64,000 bases of DNA from Polyangiaceae bacterium (GTDB lineage Bacteria > Myxococcota_A > Polyangia > Polyangiales > Polyangiaceae): the NCBI GenBank assembly GCA_016715885.1, contig JADJXL010000020.1:744001-808000 (forward strand), written 5' to 3'. The stretch's first letter is position 1; each line of letters begins with the position of its first letter. Positions 17,731-26,475 of this stretch are shown here, one piece after another. The notes beneath the pieces are model-generated. The model was not told the origin of the DNA. It searched no databases and saw only the letters and a list, made by a program, of their open reading frames with translations. A program made the translations under genes and the position numbers.

Positions 17731-19062
17731 TCACCAGATCTGCGTGGCTTCGGTCATGTTGATGTACACGACGGGGCCTTCCAACTTCGATGCGAGGAAT
17801 TGATCGGCGTGCGAGAAGAAGAGGTCGAGCCGCTTGAATTCGTCGGGTGAATAATATTGTGTCGTGGCGGGATGCAATCCCGTCGATACTTGCGTCGGCG
17901 CTTCTAGCGCTCCGATGTCCCAATTCCAATTGGCGTCGAATATCGCCTGCATTTCTTGGACGGACCAATAATCGACCATGCACCCATTGTCAGGAACTTC
18001 GAGCAGCCCGATTTCTTTGCCGGAACCACCAGCCACGATGCTGTCTTCGGTCGGCCAATAAGGTTGACTCGTCGGACCAATCGACGCCCATTGCATCTTG
18101 TTGAAGTCGTAAATATCGTAGCCAATCCACTCGTCCATCAATACCCAATTGTTGGCGGACGAATCGACGACGAAGCCCGTATCGACGAGCGCCTGTGCGA
18201 CGTGCGTTTCGAGCGTCCACGCGCCCGCGCGAAACGACGTGGGCTTGCCAAAGCCAACCATATTCCAAATTTCATTGGCTTTGCCGAAAAGCGTATTCCA
18301 TTCTTCTCGCGTGTATGCGCCGAGGCGCACGGAGTATCCCGTGGGATCACCCTGCGGATACGCTACGGATGGCTCGGTCTTGCACGTAACGCCCGCAGCT
18401 TCGACGAAATTGCAATAAGGATGAATGTGCAGGCCAATTTCGTCGCCGTACGTGTCGCGCATCGATTTGGCCCACTGCACGATGACGTCGCGACGTGCCT
18501 GGGATACGGTCGCGTCGGTGAATGTGTACGGTCCAATGAGATGCGTGATTTTCAGCTCCGGATGGAGCATGTGAAGCTCGGCGTGATGCTCGAGCACTCG
18601 GTCGTCGACATCGGAAAAATCCCAATCGGTCGAAATAATGACGTAAAGGGCATGGCCCTTGATGAATTCGGCTTTGAAGAAACCATTTTTGGCGCCGCGC
18701 GTCGCGAGCATCAACGAATGCGTACCGATTCCGAGCGGCAAGGCGTCGACTTCGACCTCGAAGTCGGCTCCGTTTTTTTCGAACGGAATGGCATCTCCTT
18801 CGTCGAGCCACAAATCCACGGCGGTGGTGCCTGCAGGAGGCGTCACGCGCAAAGAAAAATTTGCCGTTGCCGGCGTGCGGTCATCGCCCGAAAGCAAATA
18901 CTTCGGAACGCCCGACACGACGAACGCCGCATCGTTTTGCATCGGATCCGCGGGGCGAACGATGGTTTCATCGGGGGGCGTTTTGGTATCGTCTCCGCTG
19001 CAAGCAACGGGAGAACAAAAAGCGAGAGCTGCAAGCAACGAAAAAGCAATCGAGTGGCGCAT
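17731..19062 (-). CDS. polysaccharide deacetylase-like lipoprotein
   Basis: A 443-residue lipoprotein (lipobox SPVAC, Cys 21). After a ~100-residue N-terminal strand-rich domain, the C-terminal region resembles the NodB/carbohydrate esterase 4 fold: ALYVIISTDWDFSD supplies a candidate metal-binding Asp, GLHIHPYCN gives the H-x-H metal ligands, and SFRAGAW matches the conserved R-x-G-x-W motif. This points to deacetylation of an N-acetylated polysaccharide at the cell surface or periplasm. The order of motifs is right but the domain is diverged, so the substrate is unknown. Its neighbourhood of glycosyltransferases and a membrane barrel candidate fits a polysaccharide role. Confidence 0.7.
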   Translation of the reverse strand: MRHSIAFSLLAALAFCSPVACSGDDTKTPPDETIVRPADPMQNDAAFVVSGVPKYLLSGDDRTPATANFSLRVTPPAGTTAVDLWLDEGDAIPFEKNGADFEVEVDALPLGIGTHSLMLATRGAKNGFFKAEFIKGHALYVIISTDWDFSDVDDRVLEHHAELHMLHPELKITHLIGPYTFTDATVSQARRDVIVQWAKSMRDTYGDEIGLHIHPYCNFVEAAGVTCKTEPSVAYPQGDPTGYSVRLGAYTREEWNTLFGKANEIWNMVGFGKPTSFRAGAWTLETHVAQALVDTGFVVDSSANNWVLMDEWIGYDIYDFNKMQWASIGPTSQPYWPTEDSIVAGGSGKEIGLLEVPDNGCMVDYWSVQEMQAIFDANWNWDIGALEAPTQVSTGLHPATTQYYSPDEFKRLDLFFSHADQFLASKLEGPVVYINMTEATQIW

Positions 19063-19110
19063 GAAGCAGCCATATCACGATTCGCTACCCGTGGCCAGAT
19101 CCGAACGTCT

Positions 19111-21165
19111 TCAGGGCGAGCAAATACCGATGCTGTTGCAATTGATGGTGCCCGTGCATTCGTTGTCGGGATCGGTGCCGGCCAGGATGTTGCTGCACGT
19201 GCCCGTCGTCCCGCCCGTCTTCGCCGCCGTACACGCTTGGCACACGCCCGAGCACGCCGAATTGCAGCAAACGCCATCGGCACAGTAGCCGCTGATGCAA
19301 TCGGATGGTAGCGGCGGACATGTCGATCCATTTTTGAACTTGCATGAGCCAGCGCCATCGCACGCAAGGGATCCAGAACATGTAGGCGGGTCGGTTTGAA
19401 GCAATGGAAGGTTCGTGCACGTTCCCACGGAATTCGGGAGGTTGCAGGCCTTGCAAAGGCTCGTACACGACGAATTACAGCACACCCCGTCGACGCAGAA
19501 TCCGCTCAGACAGTTGGAATTGGCCGAACAAGCTTGCCCGTTCTCCTTGTCGCACTCGCCAGCATTACAGGACACGGTCGATCCGACGCACACGCCATCA
19601 TCCGTGCCCTTGGGGACGTTCGAGCATGTTCCAAGGCTGCCCGACACATTGCATGATTTGCACGTCGCGGTACACGCGCCATTGCAACAGTAGCCATCGA
19701 CGCAAAATGTGCTCACGCATTGACTACCCATCGTGCACGCTTTGCCGAGCGATTTTTTGCACGTCCCATTGCCATCGCACGCGTCGTTTCCATTGACGAG
19801 GCACGGCGAATTGACCGCAGTTGGCGGATTCGACGGGTTACCTTGTATACTGCACAGATCCTGCGTGCATGCATTGCCATCAACGGGGACGTCGCTTTGA
19901 AGCACCGACGTGATGATGTTCCCCATTCCGTCGCATTCGAGTACTTTGCAATCACCCGCCGTTTGCCCCATGGGCAGGTCCGCGCCGGCCGCGGCAAACG
20001 AAAAACCGCATTGGTTGTTATTGCACGTTCGCGTCTTGCAAAAATCATCGGTGCCGGCGCATTGGCTCGCCGTGTTGCAGCCGACGCATTTGCCTGTCGC
20101 ATTGCAAACGAGCCCAACCCCGCAAACCAGATTTTGCGGCTCGTTCGGATTCGACGGCACGCCGTTCGTACAAATGTCCTTCGTGCACGGATTGCCATCG
20201 ACGGGCAGATCCGTGTTGTCAATGGCACTCGCCGTGCCACCAAAACCATCGCACACGGCGATTCGGCAATCACCCGGCTTCTGGAGTAATTTGCCGGCGA
20301 CCGTGGAGGTATCCATGTACATGGGCTCGCACTTGTTGTTCACGCAAGTGCGCTTCGTGCATTCGTCCTCGACGATGTTCACGCAATGAGATGGCTCCGT
20401 ACATTCGACACATGCGCTCACGCCGTCGCATACATTGGTATCCCCAGGCATGCAAGGCGTACCCGCAGCTTGTGCGGGGTTACTGGGTACACCATTCGTA
20501 CAAACATCGAGTGTGCAGGTGTTGGCGTCGTCGGGAATATCGCTATCATCAGCAATCGCGGTATCCTTGCCAGCCACACAAATGGAAAGTTTGCAGTCAC
20601 CGGCGAGTGGTGCAGCGCCAGGCGTCGGGGTGCCATCGAGCGGTACGAAGGTGCAGGAGCCGATGCTCGCATTGCACAGATCTTCGGTGCAAGGATTCGA
20701 ATCTTCGCATGGATTTTGTGCATTGCACTCGATGATGCAGGTGCCGGATTTGCAAGACCCAGGGGCTTCGCCGATGGTGCACGAGGTATTCTCGTCGAGC
20801 GCCGTATGCACGGGAAAACCGTTTGCGCAAGTATCGGTCGTGCACGATTCGTCGTCGTCTTCGACGTCCGCATCGTCGATCATTGGAACGACGACTCCCT
20901 CGACGCAATCGTCACGCTTACAATCACCCGCAATTTGGCCTGCAAGCGGGCCATCCTCCACGTGCGACCATCCGCAGACGCCCTCGGACAAACACGTGTC
21001 GATGGTGCACGGGTTCTGATCGTCGCAATTCGCGTCCGCAATGCAAGGGGTCACCGGATCGGGCGCCTCGGAGACGTTGCGGTAAGGCTTGTCCGCGTCC
21101 AGAATTTGCACGCAGCTCGCGCCCGTCAGTAGCATTCCAAGCCAAACCCATTTTCGAGCGCGCAT
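19111..21165 (-). CDS. large cysteine-rich repeat lipoprotein
   Basis: A 684-residue surface protein with signal peptide and lipobox TGASC (Cys 18). The mature chain consists of many Cys-rich modules of two kinds: long ones containing D-x-N-[AP]-C-T-x-D-x-C-x-[NS]-G-x-P near C-x-x-x-[DT]-C-x-x, and shorter C-terminal ones such as SGFCVDGVCCNSSC that recur three or four times. All point to disulfide-bonded extracellular repeats typical of myxobacterial surface proteins. The start overlaps the upstream gene's stop by one base (TAATG), so the two are translationally coupled. No enzyme activity is predicted. Confidence 0.75.
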   Translation of the reverse strand: MRARKWVWLGMLLTGASCVQILDADKPYRNVSEAPDPVTPCIADANCDDQNPCTIDTCLSEGVCGWSHVEDGPLAGQIAGDCKRDDCVEGVVVPMIDDADVEDDDESCTTDTCANGFPVHTALDENTSCTIGEAPGSCKSGTCIIECNAQNPCEDSNPCTEDLCNASIGSCTFVPLDGTPTPGAAPLAGDCKLSICVAGKDTAIADDSDIPDDANTCTLDVCTNGVPSNPAQAAGTPCMPGDTNVCDGVSACVECTEPSHCVNIVEDECTKRTCVNNKCEPMYMDTSTVAGKLLQKPGDCRIAVCDGFGGTASAIDNTDLPVDGNPCTKDICTNGVPSNPNEPQNLVCGVGLVCNATGKCVGCNTASQCAGTDDFCKTRTCNNNQCGFSFAAAGADLPMGQTAGDCKVLECDGMGNIITSVLQSDVPVDGNACTQDLCSIQGNPSNPPTAVNSPCLVNGNDACDGNGTCKKSLGKACTMGSQCVSTFCVDGYCCNGACTATCKSCNVSGSLGTCSNVPKGTDDGVCVGSTVSCNAGECDKENGQACSANSNCLSGFCVDGVCCNSSCTSLCKACNLPNSVGTCTNLPLLQTDPPTCSGSLACDGAGSCKFKNGSTCPPLPSDCISGYCADGVCCNSACSGVCQACTAAKTGGTTGTCSNILAGTDPDNECTGTINCNSIGICSP

Positions 21166-22184
21166 TAGAAAGTCCCTTCCAGCGCAAAATTCGCCATTCC
21201 TGGAGAAAACGCGGTCGTCACACGCACGTTCGCGCCCACGGCTTCGGGCGTACGATTCGACACCAAAACGAGCGTCACGCCCACGCCTGCAAGAAGCCCA
21301 CCCACGATGAACGACGCCGTGCTGGCGTTACCCGCAGTGTGCAATCGATCGACCGCCTCCATCCCCTCGTCGTCACAGAAATACGAATCATTGCAGTGCG
21401 CATGCAATGTTTGCTTTTCCGATATGGCCATGGCGCCCGTAATGGTCCCCACCACGAGCCCCGCAGCACCGACGCCAACTCCCACAAATCCCGCGATTTT
21501 TGCCGGATCATGCTTGCGAACCGCTATAGGCCGCGGCTTCTTTTCGGCGCCGGTGCCATTCTGCGTCACGACGTGCGAAACATCGACCGCCGTTGGTTTT
21601 GCTGGGGTGAGATCAATGATCGTCGATCCACCTTTGGCGAGCGTCACGGTGCGCGTCCTATCCGGCTCGCCTGGCAACTGCACCACGATACGATGCGTGC
21701 CCGGATCCAACGGCAAAAGCACATCCAACGTCGCCGCGCGAAATTCGACATCGTCCACGATGATCTTCGATTCCGGTGGCGGCGGCGTTTCCCAAACGAA
21801 TTTCACCTTCGGCAAGACCGGCTCGATGGCCTCGATTTGCGCTTTCGCCGTCGCCGCTCGCTCGGCGTGGTTCTGTCGCGTCACGCCCGTCATTGCGGCA
21901 AACGCCCGCAAATAAGCTCGATAATGCCCCACGGCCGCCACGAGCTTGCCTTCGTGATCCCGACAATTGGCGAGCGTAAATAACGTTCCGTCCTTCGGGT
22001 CCATCTGATAACTGCGCTCGAGCAGCGGACAGGCCGACGCGAAATCTCCCGCTTTCATGTAATCGACGGCTTGGTGAAACAGCTTGTCCGCCACCGCCGA
22101 AGCTTGGCCGAACGAATCAGAAGGCCATGCGAGCAAACAGCAAGAGGCCACGATCGCCCAAGTCCACGCACGCGCACGCATCAC
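21165..22184 (-). CDS. TPR/PEGA-like membrane protein
   Basis: A 339-residue exported protein. Signal peptide, then a TPR-like helical pair (ADKLFHQAVDYMKAGDFAS...LERSYQMDPKDGTLFTLANC), a helical linker, a PEGA-like strand domain (KIIVDDVEF...LPLDPGTHRIVV) and two membrane helices near the C-terminus (IAGFVGVGVGAAGLVVG and FIVGGLLAGVGVTLVLV). This TPR-PEGA-TM layout is common in Polyangiales, where such proteins are thought to be envelope-associated; no function is established. It is directly upstream of, and coupled to, the Cys-rich lipoprotein gene, and probably shares its mRNA with the two genes above it. Confidence 0.7.
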   Translation of the reverse strand: MMRARAWTWAIVASCCLLAWPSDSFGQASAVADKLFHQAVDYMKAGDFASACPLLERSYQMDPKDGTLFTLANCRDHEGKLVAAVGHYRAYLRAFAAMTGVTRQNHAERAATAKAQIEAIEPVLPKVKFVWETPPPPESKIIVDDVEFRAATLDVLLPLDPGTHRIVVQLPGEPDRTRTVTLAKGGSTIIDLTPAKPTAVDVSHVVTQNGTGAEKKPRPIAVRKHDPAKIAGFVGVGVGAAGLVVGTITGAMAISEKQTLHAHCNDSYFCDDEGMEAVDRLHTAGNASTASFIVGGLLAGVGVTLVLVSNRTPEAVGANVRVTTAFSPGMANFALEGTF

Positions 22185-22234
22185 GAACCCCGGAATAACG
22201 CGAAACGAGCGCCGGCGTCAAGAAATTGCCGCGG

Positions 22235-23617
22235 TTACTCCGATTCTTCGTCCCAAAAGTCTCCCACGTCGTTGGGCTGCGGCTGCGAACCCGTGCGAGC
22301 TGCCGCCCGACGCGCCGCGGCACCTCGAGGATCGCCCGGCAACTGGAATGGATCACGCGGCAAACGGCGAAGAGGATCGGTCGACGTTATGGCAGTGAGG
22401 CCCACGGTGAAAAGCGCTCGAAAAATTTCCCGAGGCTGACCACCTCGCGGTTCCGGGTCGACACGGGTCGAAACGAGCTCCAAATCGATTCCCGCGCTGA
22501 AATTCCAACCGACTCGAATCGGCGACGTCACCGCGGCGCCCAATGCAAACGCCGTGGTCGCGAGCTTTCCGGTCTGCGAATTGCCGATGACAGCCCCATC
22601 GCTTTGCGGCGCGATCGCGAGGATCGAGTTTGCTCGGCGAGCCCGCGCGACGACATGCGCCAGCACATCGCGATAATTGCCGCCAGAAAACGGTCGAACC
22701 CAGCCATCTAGGAACCCCGAGTAATCCATGCCAAACCCAATTCGAGGGCCGAGCGATCGGTACCCGAGTGCGACGCCCGCACTGCCCCCGACCCGCGGGC
22801 CGAACGATCGGAGCTCGAATCGGGCATCCGGCGATATCAGCGTCGACGTATCCTTGGTTTGTGGCGGAGCCGTTGCCGCCGTCAATCCAACGACGGCGGT
22901 TGCTTGCGTGCGCGCAGTGATATCGTAACGCGCAAGGCCAAGCACCGAGGCGGACATCACATCCGCGTGACCTCGTGTCAAATTCACGTCGAGCAGCGCG
23001 TGCTCGAAATGCGTCATGGCGATGCGTGCAATGGGCCCGATCGCAATCCGCGGAGCAAGCTGCATCGTGGCCGTCGCATTTGCCGTCAGCGCATGCGTGT
23101 CGATTCCCACGGCTTCGGGCGAATCGGCAGAAACCGCCCCCGCCTGCGCATATTGCACGTCGAACCGAAAGGACGTTCGTGGTGACGTGATTGCTTGAAA
23201 ACTCGGTTGTGCGCCAAATCCGTAGAGAACGCGGTTCGTCATGAATGGATCGCGTACGACGAGGTCATCGTCGGCGCGCAGCCCGATGCGTGACGAGACA
23301 AACCCGTTCGACATGAACGTGAAGCGCGTTCTCGATGATGTCGTCACGTCGAGGCGCGCGCGTGCTCGCGCGGCGATGTCCTGCTGAGCTGGTATGGTAT
23401 CCGTCGCAGCGAGCGCTCTTCCGTATCGTCCCGAAACGTCGAAAATGAATGCGTTTCGCGGCCTTAGAATTCGCGCCCACAGCGATACGTTGGCGGACGC
23501 GAGCACCATGGCATAACGCGAATCGCCGATCGTGCCGACCATGGCGGTCGTCGTCGGCGTAGCGGTTGCCAATACGTCGACTTCCGCGGGAAGTGCCGCG
23601 AGAAATGGCGGCAGCAT
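22235..23617 (-). CDS. probable outer-membrane beta-barrel protein
   Basis: A 460-residue protein made of many short alternating segments with aromatic/hydrophobic residues every second position (for example ARARLDVTTSSRTRFTFMS, SFRFDVQYAQ, IGFGMDYSGF), the pattern of an outer-membrane barrel. The N-terminus is only weakly signal-like, and the last ~45 residues are polar and unrelated. The start codon lies six bases past the stop of the glycosyltransferase gene, so both are in one operon. A role in export of a surface polysaccharide is an inference from the neighbourhood only. Confidence 0.55.
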   Translation of the reverse strand: MLPPFLAALPAEVDVLATATPTTTAMVGTIGDSRYAMVLASANVSLWARILRPRNAFIFDVSGRYGRALAATDTIPAQQDIAARARARLDVTTSSRTRFTFMSNGFVSSRIGLRADDDLVVRDPFMTNRVLYGFGAQPSFQAITSPRTSFRFDVQYAQAGAVSADSPEAVGIDTHALTANATATMQLAPRIAIGPIARIAMTHFEHALLDVNLTRGHADVMSASVLGLARYDITARTQATAVVGLTAATAPPQTKDTSTLISPDARFELRSFGPRVGGSAGVALGYRSLGPRIGFGMDYSGFLDGWVRPFSGGNYRDVLAHVVARARRANSILAIAPQSDGAVIGNSQTGKLATTAFALGAAVTSPIRVGWNFSAGIDLELVSTRVDPEPRGGQPREIFRALFTVGLTAITSTDPLRRLPRDPFQLPGDPRGAAARRAAARTGSQPQPNDVGDFWDEESE

Positions 23618-23623
23618 GATGCA

Positions 23624-24700
23624 CTACCGCACAGCGAGCCGCTCGGGCTCTTCTTCACGCGTCACACGCCCCGCATACATGAGTAGCCCCACGGCAAATC
23701 CGAGGCCGTGCGCTGCGTGCATGATTGGAAAAATGCTGGCGACGCGAGGAAACAGGCCGAGCGTCGCACGTTGCGACGTCCGTAACGCCTCGCCGATGAC
23801 CGCGATGGCATAAAGCGCCACGGCGCCCCAGAGAAACGGCACGAGCTTGGATTCGAATGCCGCCGTCACAGCAAGCGTCAAAAATGTCGTCAGCGCAATG
23901 AAGGGCACCATGGGCCTCGGCGACAGAAGCCTTCCGTGGCGGCAGAACGTGCGCGCTCGTCCATTCCCATAAGCGAAATATTGTCGAAAGAGCGCACCGA
24001 CGGATTTGCGAGGGTAATAATGATTGATGACGTGCCGGCATTGATAAACCCGCCCGCCCCGCTCGATGATGCGTTGACACAATTCGGCGTCTTCGTTCGT
24101 CCGTGCCATCGTATCATAAAGTCCCACCAATTCGAATGTCTGACGCCGGAAAGCTCCACCCCAGACGCTCTCGACAAACCCATCACGCCGCGGATCCCAC
24201 ACGCCCGATCCTCCCATGCCGAGCGGACTTTCGAGCGCCAAACAGAGGGCTCGTTGAAATGTCGTCGTTGCCCGCAAACGCACGGCGCCTCCCACGTTGA
24301 GCGCCCCGGTACGCCGTAGCGCTGCGACGGCCGCTGCTACGTATCCCTTGTCATAATCGGCATGCGCGTCCATTCGCACGATCACGTCCCCGCGGGATCG
24401 CACGATGGCCAGATTCATCGCTGCAGCCTGCACGCGCGCTCGATTGTGGAGCAGCGTAATGCGAGAATCGTTGGCAGAGAGCGCCTCCACGATTTCACAC
24501 GTGCGATCGACCGAACCACCATCGACGACGAAGATTTCCACTCGATGTTGCGGATAATGTTGCTCGGCCGCTGCTTTGACGACCGCTTCGATATGTTCTT
24601 CTTCTTGATGACACGGAATCACAATCGATACGAACGGCTCTGGCCCGAGCGGCGGCAATACCACGCCCAGACGTCCGGACTTCCACGCCCATTCATCCAT
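23624..24700 (-). CDS. family 2 glycosyltransferase, membrane-anchored
   Basis: A 358-residue GT2 enzyme: VSIVIPCHQEEEHIEAVV, then the nucleotide-binding D in VVDGGSVDRT, D-x-D-like VRMDAHADY, and NEDAELCQRI as the catalytic acid region. The C-terminal part has two to three hydrophobic helices (PFIALTTFLTLAVTAAF and following). The sequence resembles ExoA-type succinoglycan glycosyltransferases. It is first in a leftward run of closely spaced genes (barrel, TPR protein, Cys-rich lipoprotein). Likely acts at the inner membrane in surface polysaccharide synthesis; the donor sugar cannot be inferred. Confidence 0.88.
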   Translation of the reverse strand: MDEWAWKSGRLGVVLPPLGPEPFVSIVIPCHQEEEHIEAVVKAAAEQHYPQHRVEIFVVDGGSVDRTCEIVEALSANDSRITLLHNRARVQAAAMNLAIVRSRGDVIVRMDAHADYDKGYVAAAVAALRRTGALNVGGAVRLRATTTFQRALCLALESPLGMGGSGVWDPRRDGFVESVWGGAFRRQTFELVGLYDTMARTNEDAELCQRIIERGGRVYQCRHVINHYYPRKSVGALFRQYFAYGNGRARTFCRHGRLLSPRPMVPFIALTTFLTLAVTAAFESKLVPFLWGAVALYAIAVIGEALRTSQRATLGLFPRVASIFPIMHAAHGLGFAVGLLMYAGRVTREEEPERLAVR

Positions 24701-25088
24701 CCCGCTCTCCCGTCGTCACGATATGAACAGGATCGCGCCCCCCGAGATCCCGCGACACGCATCATCCCACGTCTTGGTTGGTTATTCAACACATTTCGTT
24801 GAATAGACCGTGCGTCCAAGTAGAACTCGAGGGATCAATTGATTGAACGCCGGGCCTGGAGTTGGACGCTCGCTTCGCGCGCGTGGGACGCGCGCTGCGC
24901 GAGGTTTGGTCACGATGGGGGGGCCCGAGGCTCGCCTCCCGGTGCTTTTGCTGGCGCAAATGCACGGCGAGGCTCGGGCCCCCCCATACCCCCCAGAAAT
25001 TCCATTCGCAACGAATTCATTGCTGTTGGAACCCGCTCCCATTTCGTTCGTGACGTTGTTATGAATTCGATCGGCTCATGCTTGCCCT
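24701..25088. other. divergent intergenic region with hairpin repeat
   Basis: Divergent promoters for the leftward GT2 gene and the rightward GT4-type gene must lie here. ATTCAAC (24784-24790) and GTTGAAT (24798-24804) form a 7-bp inverted repeat that could be an operator. Most of the rest (24851-24994) is a dispersed hairpin repeat. No coding sequence is supported. Confidence 0.5.
24851..24994 (+). repeat. dispersed hairpin repeat, copy 1
   Basis: The core CCGAGGCTCGCC ... GGCGAGGCTCGG encloses an inner stem GTGCTTTTGC/GCAAATGCAC, flanked by runs of G and C (GGGGGGG and CCCCCCC ATACCCCCC). A second copy in the opposite direction is at 41544-41659 and shares the whole core with few differences plus the outer TGGACGC...CGCTTCGCG part. 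The two copies make this a mobile or REP-like repeat rather than a chance hairpin. Confidence 0.75.
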
Positions 25089-26363
25089 TTGGCCCGTTCA
25101 TGCAATGAGTTGCCCGTGTTTTCAATTCATCGCAGTTTCGAGCCTGCGTCCGGACGGCTCCGCGTTCTTGCGGTAACTCGCATTTTCCCGAATCGCTTGG
25201 AACCTCTGGCTTGTCCATTTCAGCGAAAACAATTCGTTGCTTTGGCTCGCCATGCGGACCTGACCGTCGCCGCGGTCATTCCGCATTTTCCAGGTGCTCG
25301 GCTTCTGGGGGACAAGACACGCGTCGGAAAACTGAGCCGCTTGCCCGCTCGCGACAGCATGGATGGTTTGCCCCTCTTGCATCCGCACGCGACCTACGTG
25401 CCCCGCGTGGGACCGCTGCTTTCCGCAATCAACGCGCCGCTTTATTTGACGGGCCTCTTGCCGCTGCTACCCGAATTGCGGAATCGCTTCGACGTCGTGC
25501 TCGGAACCTATTTGTTCCCTGATGCTTGGGCCGCTCGACAGGTCGCCATGATGCTGGGCCTGCCGTACGTCGTCAAAGCGCACGGCACCGATGTCAATGT
25601 CATCGCTCGATCGCCCTCCGTCCGGCCATTCATTCGCAGCGCTCTTCGCGGCGCCAGTGCAGCAATTGCCGTCAGTCGACCCATGCTCCATGCCCTCGTC
25701 ACCCTGGGCGCCCACCCCGATAGCGTGAAGCTCGTCCCCAACGGCGTCGATCGTCGACTCTTTCAACCTCGCAATCGATCCGATGCCCGCAAACGTCTGG
25801 GACTTCCCGAACAGGGCAAATTATTGCTATTCGTCGGCAGAATCGAGCGCGAAAAGGGACTCGATGAGCTCTTGACAGCATTTCACCAAATCACGACGAA
25901 ATGGCCCGAACCCATATCGCTCGTTTTCGTCGGCGAAGGTTCGCAGAGCGATCGCTTGGCACGACAAACCAAGGGCGACAGTCGAATTTTGCTCGTGGGA
26001 GCGCGCCCCCCGGACGACGTTGCGCATTATCTCGCAGCCGCCGATGCTTTGGTATTGCCGAGCTGGGCGGAAGGTACACCCAATGTCGTACTCGAATCGC
26101 TCGCTGCGGGAAGGCCCGTCGTCGCGACGCACGTGGGCGGAATTCCCGATGTCGTCCAGCACGATCGCACCGGCCTGCTCGTGCCTCCGCGGGACGAGAT
26201 CGCCCTTGCTTCGGCCATGCAATCCGCGCTTCGTCGATCGTGGTCCGAAGAAGAAATCGCGCGAACAGCGCCTCCGGATTGGGAGCATAGTGGGCAGCAG
26301 TTATTCGCGATATTGGAAGGTGCCCGTACCAAGCAAGAGCAGGCACCCGCCGCGATATCGTGA
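25089..26363 (+). CDS. family 4-type glycosyltransferase
   Basis: A ~420-residue GT-B enzyme. The N-terminal half contains YVVKAHGTDVNV; the C-terminal donor-binding half contains KLLLFVGRIEREKGLDELL, then VFVGEGSQ, and PSWAEGTPNVVLESLAAGRPVVATHVGGIPDVV, which is the E-x7-E motif region of GT4 retaining enzymes. Start is uncertain: a TTG at 25089, another at 25110 and a GTG at 25116 are all in frame, and none has a strong ribosome binding site. Likely cytosolic/peripheral and part of surface polysaccharide synthesis with the divergent GT2 gene. Confidence 0.9.
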   Translation: MARSCNELPVFSIHRSFEPASGRLRVLAVTRIFPNRLEPLACPFQRKQFVALARHADLTVAAVIPHFPGARLLGDKTRVGKLSRLPARDSMDGLPLLHPHATYVPRVGPLLSAINAPLYLTGLLPLLPELRNRFDVVLGTYLFPDAWAARQVAMMLGLPYVVKAHGTDVNVIARSPSVRPFIRSALRGASAAIAVSRPMLHALVTLGAHPDSVKLVPNGVDRRLFQPRNRSDARKRLGLPEQGKLLLFVGRIEREKGLDELLTAFHQITTKWPEPISLVFVGEGSQSDRLARQTKGDSRILLVGARPPDDVAHYLAAADALVLPSWAEGTPNVVLESLAAGRPVVATHVGGIPDVVQHDRTGLLVPPRDEIALASAMQSALRRSWSEEEIARTAPPDWEHSGQQLFAILEGARTKQEQAPAAIS

Positions 26364-26475
26364 CCAACGCTAGCTGAAAAAACGCGAGACTTCGGCTCTG
26401 GACGAACACGACTCTCTTGCGTGCCAAACGGAATCGTGGTTGTTTTTCCGATCAACTTTGGATTGGAGAACGACC

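Noticed and set aside
24795..25110. Open frames on both strands over the hairpin repeat at 24.9 kb
   Set aside because: The same words (RLPVLLLAQ, HGEAR) recur at 41.6 kb in the second copy because the DNA is repeated, not because the protein is conserved.
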